Of a DNA stretch of 10,317 bases, positions 6,963 to 10,317 are shown one piece after another; the stretch's first letter is position 1; the number at the start of each line of letters is the position of its first letter. The DNA lies in NCBI GenBank assembly GCA_028749105.1, contig JAQUQF010000038.1:1-10317 (forward strand), read 5' to 3'. Origin of the DNA: Acidobacteriota bacterium. Lineage in GTDB: Bacteria > Acidobacteriota > Aminicenantia > UBA2199. The position numbers and the translations under genes were made by a program. The notes beneath the pieces were generated by a model. It worked only from the letters and a program-made list of their open reading frames with translations, was not told where the DNA came from and did not search any database.

Positions 6963-7026
6963 GTTTAAGGGTTGATGAGTTGAAGCGTTGAAGAGTTAAA
7001 CCCTTTAACCCTTGAACTCTTAAACT
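6963..7026. repeat. 64-bp palindrome built from eight degenerate 8-bp units
   Basis: The spacer between the convergent DUF4412-type and ptb genes divides into eight consecutive octamers. Units beginning at 6963, 6971, 6979, 6987 and 6995 follow GTTnAAnn (for example GTTGAAGC and GTTGAAGA). Units at 7003, 7011 and 7019 are the opposite-strand form (for example CTTTAACC, CTTAAACT). The two halves are therefore inverted relatives and can pair in several registers, such as AAGAGTT (6990-6996) with AACTCTT (7015-7021). The last unit overlaps the ptb stop codon. It may serve as a bidirectional terminator, or it may be a dispersed intergenic repeat. Confidence 0.7.
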
Positions 7027-7925
7027 AGCGCGGCAGCCAAAACGATCGAATAGTACTTGGAATCGTCGTCGTCGGCGCGTGACGTGAGGATGGCCGGGAA
7101 TGGGGCGCCAGTGACCACGGCGGCCAGCATGCCTTTGGCCAGCAGCGTGGTCGCCTTGTAAAAGATGTTGGCTGCCTCGATGTTGGGCATGATCAGGATG
7201 TCGGCGTAGCCCTCGACCGGGGACTTCATTCCTTTCACCTCGAGGGCGTGCTTGGAGATGGCCACGTCCAGGGCCAGCGGGCCGTCGATGACGGCGCCCT
7301 TGATCTGCTTGCGCTCGGCCATCTTGGCGATGACCGCCGCCTCCATGGTGCAGGGCATCTTTTCCGACACCTTCTCATTGGCCGCCAGGATGGCCACCTT
7401 GGGGTTTTCGATCCCCAGCTTGGCGGCGATCTTGATGTTGTAGTTGATCATCTGCACTTTCTGGTTCAAATCGGGGTAGGGGATCATGGCCACGTCGGAA
7501 ACGATCAGCAGCTTGTCGTAGGCCGGCATTTCCAGGATGGTGGTGTGCGACAGCACGCCGTCCTTGCCGACCAGGTTGTATTCCTTGTTCAGGATGGGCT
7601 TCAGGTAATACGGCGTGGAGATCAGCCCTTTCATCAGGATCTGGGCCTTGCCGTCGATGATCATGCGCACGGCTGTGTCGCCGCTCTTTTTCTCGTCGGG
7701 CTCGTTGACGATCTGGAACAGCCCCGGGTCGACCTTGAGCCGGGCGCATTGGTCGCGGATGACCTTCTCGTCGCCGATCATGTAGGCGTCGACGATCTTC
7801 TCCTCTACGGCGCGCTTGACCGCCAGGATGGTGTCCTCATCCTGGCCATAGGCCACGGCCATGCTGAATTTTTTCTTGGCCTTGACCAGGCTCTCGATCT
7901 CGCTCAGCTTTCTCATCGGTTTCAT
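7020..7925 (-). CDS. ptb: Phosphate butyryltransferase
   Basis: A 301-residue cytoplasmic enzyme of the phosphate acetyl/butyryltransferase family. It exchanges CoA for phosphate on butyryl-CoA or a branched acyl-CoA, giving the acyl phosphate that butyrate kinase uses to make ATP. It has the size of Ptb, without the extra N-terminal domains of long Pta proteins. Landmarks: FSMAVAYGQDEDTI (20-33), LMKGLISTPYYLKPIL (98-112), SHTTILEMP (127-135), DGPLALDVAIS (215-224), ADILIMPNIEAANIFYKA (241-258) and the C-terminal TSRADDDDSKYYSI (281-294). The start at 7925 is preferred to ATG 7949 because AGGAGG (7932-7937) lies 6 nt before it. The ATG overlaps the buk stop as ATGA, so translation is probably coupled. 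Pairing with buk favours butyrate or isobutyrate over acetate, though the acyl preference is not readable from sequence. Confidence 0.92.
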   Translation of the reverse strand: MKPMRKLSEIESLVKAKKKFSMAVAYGQDEDTILAVKRAVEEKIVDAYMIGDEKVIRDQCARLKVDPGLFQIVNEPDEKKSGDTAVRMIIDGKAQILMKGLISTPYYLKPILNKEYNLVGKDGVLSHTTILEMPAYDKLLIVSDVAMIPYPDLNQKVQMINYNIKIAAKLGIENPKVAILAANEKVSEKMPCTMEAAVIAKMAERKQIKGAVIDGPLALDVAISKHALEVKGMKSPVEGYADILIMPNIEAANIFYKATTLLAKGMLAAVVTGAPFPAILTSRADDDDSKYYSIVLAAALV

Positions 7926-9010
7926 GCGTTTCCTCCTGCATGCTTCCACTGTTTTGCTTTTTCTTCCCCGAGCAGCACGCGCAATGCCCCCTGGGCAAGG
8001 GCCGTCATCTCGTCCTCTCCGGGCAGGACGATCAGCCGGGCCAGAAATTCGACGCGGCGGCGGATGAGCTCGACAAAATGCGTGTCAAAGGCGATGCCGC
8101 CGGTCAGGACGACGGCGTCGATCTTTCCTTCCAGGGCGGCGGCCAACCCGCCGATCTCCTTGGCCACGTTGTAGGCCATGGCCTCGAAGACCATGGTGGC
8201 CTTTGCATCGCCGGCGGCGACCATTTCCTCCACTTTCCTCATGTCGTTGACCTTGAGGTGGGCGACAATGCCGCCCTGGCCGGTGATCATTTTCTTCAGC
8301 GCCGGCAGGTCATACTGGCCCGAAGTGGCCAACTCGACCAGGCTCCAGCTGGGCAGGCCGCCGGCGCGCTCGGGGGCGAAGGGGCCGTCGCCGTTGAGGG
8401 CGTTGTTGACGTCGACAACCTTGCCGTCGAGATGGGCGCCAACCGAGATGCCGCCGCCGAGGTGGGCGACGATCAGGCGGCAGTTTTCGTAGGGCTTGCC
8501 GAGTTTCTTGGCCGCTTCGCGGGCCGCCGCCTTCTGGTTCAAGGCATGGAAAATGCTGATGCGCGGGATCTCCGGCCGGCCGGTGATCCTGGCCATATCC
8601 GTCATTTCATCGACCGTCACCGGGTCGACTATGTAGGCGTTGATGCCGACCGGCTTGGCAATGTCACTGGCCAGCAGCGCCCCCAGGTTGGAGGCGTGCT
8701 CGGTCCTTGTCTGCTTCAGGTAGTCGGTCATTTCATCGCTGACCAGGTAGGTCCCCGAGGCCATCGGGCCCAGCAGGCCGCCGCGGCCGACAACGGCCGC
8801 CAGCCGATTGACGTCGAACGCGTGCTCCTTGAAGAACGTCAGGATCACCTTCTGGCGGAAATGGTGCTGGTCGATGATCCTGGGAAACGGCGCCAACTCT
8901 TCGGCCGTATGCGAGATGTTCTGACCGAGGACCTTTTCCTCGCCGAGAAAGATCGCGATCTTGGTGGAAGTGGAACCGGGGTTTATTGCCAGGATATATT
9001 TGTTTTCCAT
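7922..9010 (-). CDS. buk: Butyrate kinase
   Basis: A 362-residue cytoplasmic kinase of the ASKHA superfamily that reversibly transfers phosphate between (iso)butyryl phosphate and ADP, the ATP-yielding last step of butyrate or branched-chain acid fermentation. Motifs: phosphate-1 loop AINPGSTSTK (8-17), VGRGGLLGPMASGTYLV (74-90), IFHALNQKAAAREAA (153-167), the phosphate-2 region IVAHLGGGISVGAH (180-193) with VDVNNALNGDGPFAPERAG (199-217), the adenosine motif VVLTGGIAF (300-308) and the family C-terminus PGEDEMTALAQGALRVL (330-346). It is full length for Buk and shorter than acetate kinase (about 400 residues). Its SD is weaker than its neighbours' (GAGG about 11 nt before the ATG). It lies 46 nt after the TPR gene and overlaps ptb by 4 nt. 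The order buk-ptb is the reverse of the ptb-buk order of the clostridial operon. Confidence 0.95.
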   Translation of the reverse strand: MENKYILAINPGSTSTKIAIFLGEEKVLGQNISHTAEELAPFPRIIDQHHFRQKVILTFFKEHAFDVNRLAAVVGRGGLLGPMASGTYLVSDEMTDYLKQTRTEHASNLGALLASDIAKPVGINAYIVDPVTVDEMTDMARITGRPEIPRISIFHALNQKAAAREAAKKLGKPYENCRLIVAHLGGGISVGAHLDGKVVDVNNALNGDGPFAPERAGGLPSWSLVELATSGQYDLPALKKMITGQGGIVAHLKVNDMRKVEEMVAAGDAKATMVFEAMAYNVAKEIGGLAAALEGKIDAVVLTGGIAFDTHFVELIRRRVEFLARLIVLPGEDEMTALAQGALRVLLGEEKAKQWKHAGGNA

Positions 9011-9056
9011 TTTTAAATTTACCTCAAAATCGGGTGGATTGCAAGGGGGGCGGGCA

Positions 9057-9800
9057 TCATTTTTTATACTTTTCCAGCAGCTTCGCCCCTTCCTTCTTGT
9101 CCTTCTCGGTCTCGGGTACCCAGCTCGGGTCTGGCTCCATGGCCAGCAGTTCCTCCAGGGTCCTGATGGCCAGTTCTTTCTCGTCGAGGGCCCAGTAGGT
9201 TTCGGCGAGGAATAGCCTGCCTACTGAACTCTTCGGACCCAGTTGGAGGCATTTTTCCAGATTCTGCCGCGATTTTTTCTTGCTGCCGCCGAACAAGCCC
9301 GGCACCTTGAAATAGAGCCGGCCCAGCACGCAATAGGCGCCGCCGTTCTCGTAGGCGCCGTCGATGGCGATCGACCGGTTCATGGCGTCGATGATGTCGT
9401 TCTTCAAAAAGAGCGACTTCAACACGCCGCGGGCTTCGCCGTAGCTGCCGGTGTGCACCCCCAGCCAGTAATGGCCTTCGACGCGATCGGGGCGCAGCGC
9501 CACGGCCTTCTTGCAGATGTCCATGCCTTGCTTGAATATCTTCTGCTTCTCGCTGCCGGAAGCGGAGTTGTCGCCGACGTAATACAGGGCTTGGGCGTTC
9601 TTGATCAGTGCTTCGAAGCTGCCTGGGGAGAGCGCAAGGGCCTCCTGGTACTTGGCCAGCGCCTGGCCGGCCATGCCCGCCTCGCCGCGCCGGGCATAGA
9701 GGGCATCGCCCTGCAAGATGAGCTCTTCGGGAGTAGCGCCTTGGAGTCCGATCGCCAGCGCCGTCAAAAGGATGATGACAGGGAGAATGTGAGGTTTCAT
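9057..9800 (-). CDS. Secreted TPR protein, TatT (TRAP-associated)-like
   Basis: A 247-residue protein with a Sec signal peptide (hydrophobic residues 5-20, likely cleaved after the Ala in LQGA, position 22) and no lipobox, so it is probably periplasmic. The rest is helical, with tetratricopeptide-type units: about 26-60 (ALAKYQEALALSPG), 62-105 (ICKKAVALRPDR), 108-148 (AMNRSIAIDGAY), 153-190 (NLEKCLQLGPK) and 194-223 (AIRTLEELLAMEP). The blocks SYGEARGVLKSLF (119-131) and RLYFKVPGLFGGSKKKS (161-177) resemble the TatT family, TPR proteins first linked to TRAP transporters in Treponema. No TRAP subunits are present here. The many TatT-like proteins without TRAP partners make the function open, so a protein-protein scaffold or ligand-binding role is as far as the sequence goes. 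Start: GGAGG lies 4 nt before ATG 9800. It may lead a transcript continuing into buk and ptb. Confidence 0.75.
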   Translation of the reverse strand: MKPHILPVIILLTALAIGLQGATPEELILQGDALYARRGEAGMAGQALAKYQEALALSPGSFEALIKNAQALYYVGDNSASGSEKQKIFKQGMDICKKAVALRPDRVEGHYWLGVHTGSYGEARGVLKSLFLKNDIIDAMNRSIAIDGAYENGGAYCVLGRLYFKVPGLFGGSKKKSRQNLEKCLQLGPKSSVGRLFLAETYWALDEKELAIRTLEELLAMEPDPSWVPETEKDKKEGAKLLEKYKK

Positions 9801-9853
9801 TTTGCCTCCGGGGGGATTCTAGCATAGAAGAAAAGCGAACTAAACAATATAAG

Positions 9854-9975
9854 AAGTGATAGTGGTTGTGATAGTGGTAGGCAGAGCCAGGCAAGTTAGC
9901 GAACTGCTATGAAGAAATAAAGAAACAAGCAACAAGTTATTGTTGCTACAATCACTACCACAATCACTATCACTT
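9854..9975. repeat. 122-bp inverted-repeat element with hexamer-repeat arms
   Basis: The left arm (9854-9880) and right arm (9949-9975) are 27-nt inverted copies identical at 23 positions. Both are made of hexamers of the form GTGATA/GTGGTT (GTGATA, GTGATT, GTGGTA on the minus strand of the right arm). The 68-bp centre holds a perfect 8-bp hairpin, AGCAACAA with TTGTTGCT around GTTA (9928-9947). It also holds a smaller one around 9891-9907 (AGTT-AGCG-AACT with flanking GC pairs and one bulge). No open reading frame of note lies inside. It fills most of the 180-bp spacer between the ABC-F and TPR genes and ends 5 bp after the ABC-F stop, so it could form a terminator-like or REP/MITE-like structure. 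Confidence 0.7.
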
Positions 9976-9980
9976 GACTT

Positions 9981-10317
9981 CTATTTCGCTTCGAGCTCTT
10001 CCAGACCCTGCATCAGCTTTTCCCAGCGCGGCAGTAGCGTCTTCAGGCGAAGCTCCGCTCCATTCAGCTCCTTCATGAGCTCCTGGACACGCGGCGAGTC
10101 TTTCAGAATCTCTGGATCGCACAACTGCGACTGGTCGCGGGCCTTGACCGCTTCCAGCTCGACGATCTCCAGCTCCAGGCCGCGGAGTTCCTGCTGGAGG
10201 TCCTTGCGGGCGCGACTGCGGCGGTTGCGCTCTTCCGCTTCCTGGCGGCGATCCTCCTTGCCGCGTGCCACCCGCCGTGCGGGGGACTCATCGGCACTGT
10301 CGGGGAGCGCCGGCACC
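9981..10317 (-). CDS. ABC-F family ATPase, C-terminal end only (truncated by window edge)
   Basis: The reading frame is open to the right edge and ends at TAG 9981-9983. About 112 codons are visible and the true start lies outside. The visible part begins with a charged, Arg/Glu-rich linker (ARRVARGKEDRRQEAEERNRR). It then forms a two-helix coiled coil: a heptad-like helix ELRGLELEIVELEAVKARDQ, the loop LCDPEILKDSPRVQELMKEL, and a second helix ending RWEKLMQGLEELEAK. This is the pattern of the Uup-type C-terminal domain of ABC-F proteins ('ADPE-Y-DP-x-x-x-EL' loop and 'RWEELE' ending), which act on ribosomes or DNA and are not transporters. The ATPase cassettes are not in the window, so subfamily and role cannot be given. 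A generic coiled-coil protein remains possible. Confidence 0.65.
   Translation of the reverse strand, partial: VPALPDSADESPARRVARGKEDRRQEAEERNRRSRARKDLQQELRGLELEIVELEAVKARDQSQLCDPEILKDSPRVQELMKELNGAELRLKTLLPRWEKLMQGLEELEAK

Noticed and set aside
6959..7019. Octamer array as a CRISPR or direct-repeat array
   Set aside because: Units are only 8 bp with no spacers between them, and they invert along the array, which does not fit CRISPR.
7248..9016. Long plus-strand open frames (about 308 and 358 codons) opposite ptb and buk
   Set aside because: The minus-strand products are unmistakable Ptb and Buk with all motifs in place. The opposite frames are Gly/Asp/Val/His-rich and match nothing.
9816..9844. 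Possible minus-strand promoter TTTAGT-17-TAGAAT before the TPR gene
   Set aside because: The spacing is right, but the -35 matches at only about half its positions and the sequence is AT-rich by chance, so it is too weak to list.
9881..9948. Core of the inverted-repeat element as a possible remnant of an inserted gene (for example a four-helix-bundle/S23-type protein)
   Set aside because: At 68 bp it carries no recognisable coding motif in any frame, so there is no evidence beyond the flanking repeats.

Overview
The window is ordinary-looking bacterial chromosome, GC-rich, with dense genes and spacers mostly under 200 bp. It holds eight complete protein genes, one truncated gene at the right edge and probably the last codons of another at the left edge. 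Most starts have clear GGAGG-type Shine-Dalgarno sites. Three spacers carry sigma70-like promoters with exact 17-nt spacing. This argues against Bacteroidota, which use a different -7/-33 promoter and weak SD sites. The gene set (S46 dipeptidyl-peptidase, PurF-like paralog with an MGGFFG start, DUF4412 protein, TatT-like TPR protein, buk/ptb pair) would fit an uncultured, amino-acid-fermenting lineage such as Candidatus Aminicenantes or another Acidobacteriota relative. That assignment is an inference from gene content, not something the sequence proves. No tRNA, rRNA, CRISPR, transposase or phage gene was seen.

Layout: (1) 43-918, a plus-strand family 2 glycosyltransferase, converging on (2) a minus-strand block at 938-4524. 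This block is a PurF-like phosphoribosyltransferase followed 17 nt later by an exported S46 dipeptidyl-peptidase, probably one operon read from a near-consensus promoter at 4572-4600. (3) Divergent from it is a succinate-semialdehyde-dehydrogenase-like aldehyde dehydrogenase (4709-6076) with its own promoter. It is followed by an exported DUF4412-type protein (6158-6958), also with its own promoter. (4) That gene converges, across an octamer-built palindrome, on a minus-strand block. In transcription order the block is a secreted TPR protein (9800-9057), butyrate kinase (9010-7922) and phosphate butyryltransferase (7925-7020). The last two overlap by ATGA. (5) A 122-bp inverted-repeat element built from GTGATA/GTGGTT-like hexamers separates that block from the C-terminal end of an ABC-F ATPase at the right edge.

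Functionally, Buk and Ptb interconvert (iso)butyryl-CoA and the free acid with ATP formation, the usual last step of amino-acid or sugar fermentation to short-chain acids. The S46 peptidase supplies dipeptides from external peptides and, from one residue, is predicted to prefer Asp/Glu. The aldehyde dehydrogenase would oxidise a semialdehyde. Together they hint at peptide and amino-acid catabolism, but the window does not link them into one pathway.

The most unusual protein is the PurF-like enzyme. It keeps the PRPP loop and all four likely iron-sulfur cysteines but has lost the glutaminase nucleophile and every glutamine-binding motif. The most unusual DNA is the pair of intergenic palindromes made of short-period degenerate repeats.
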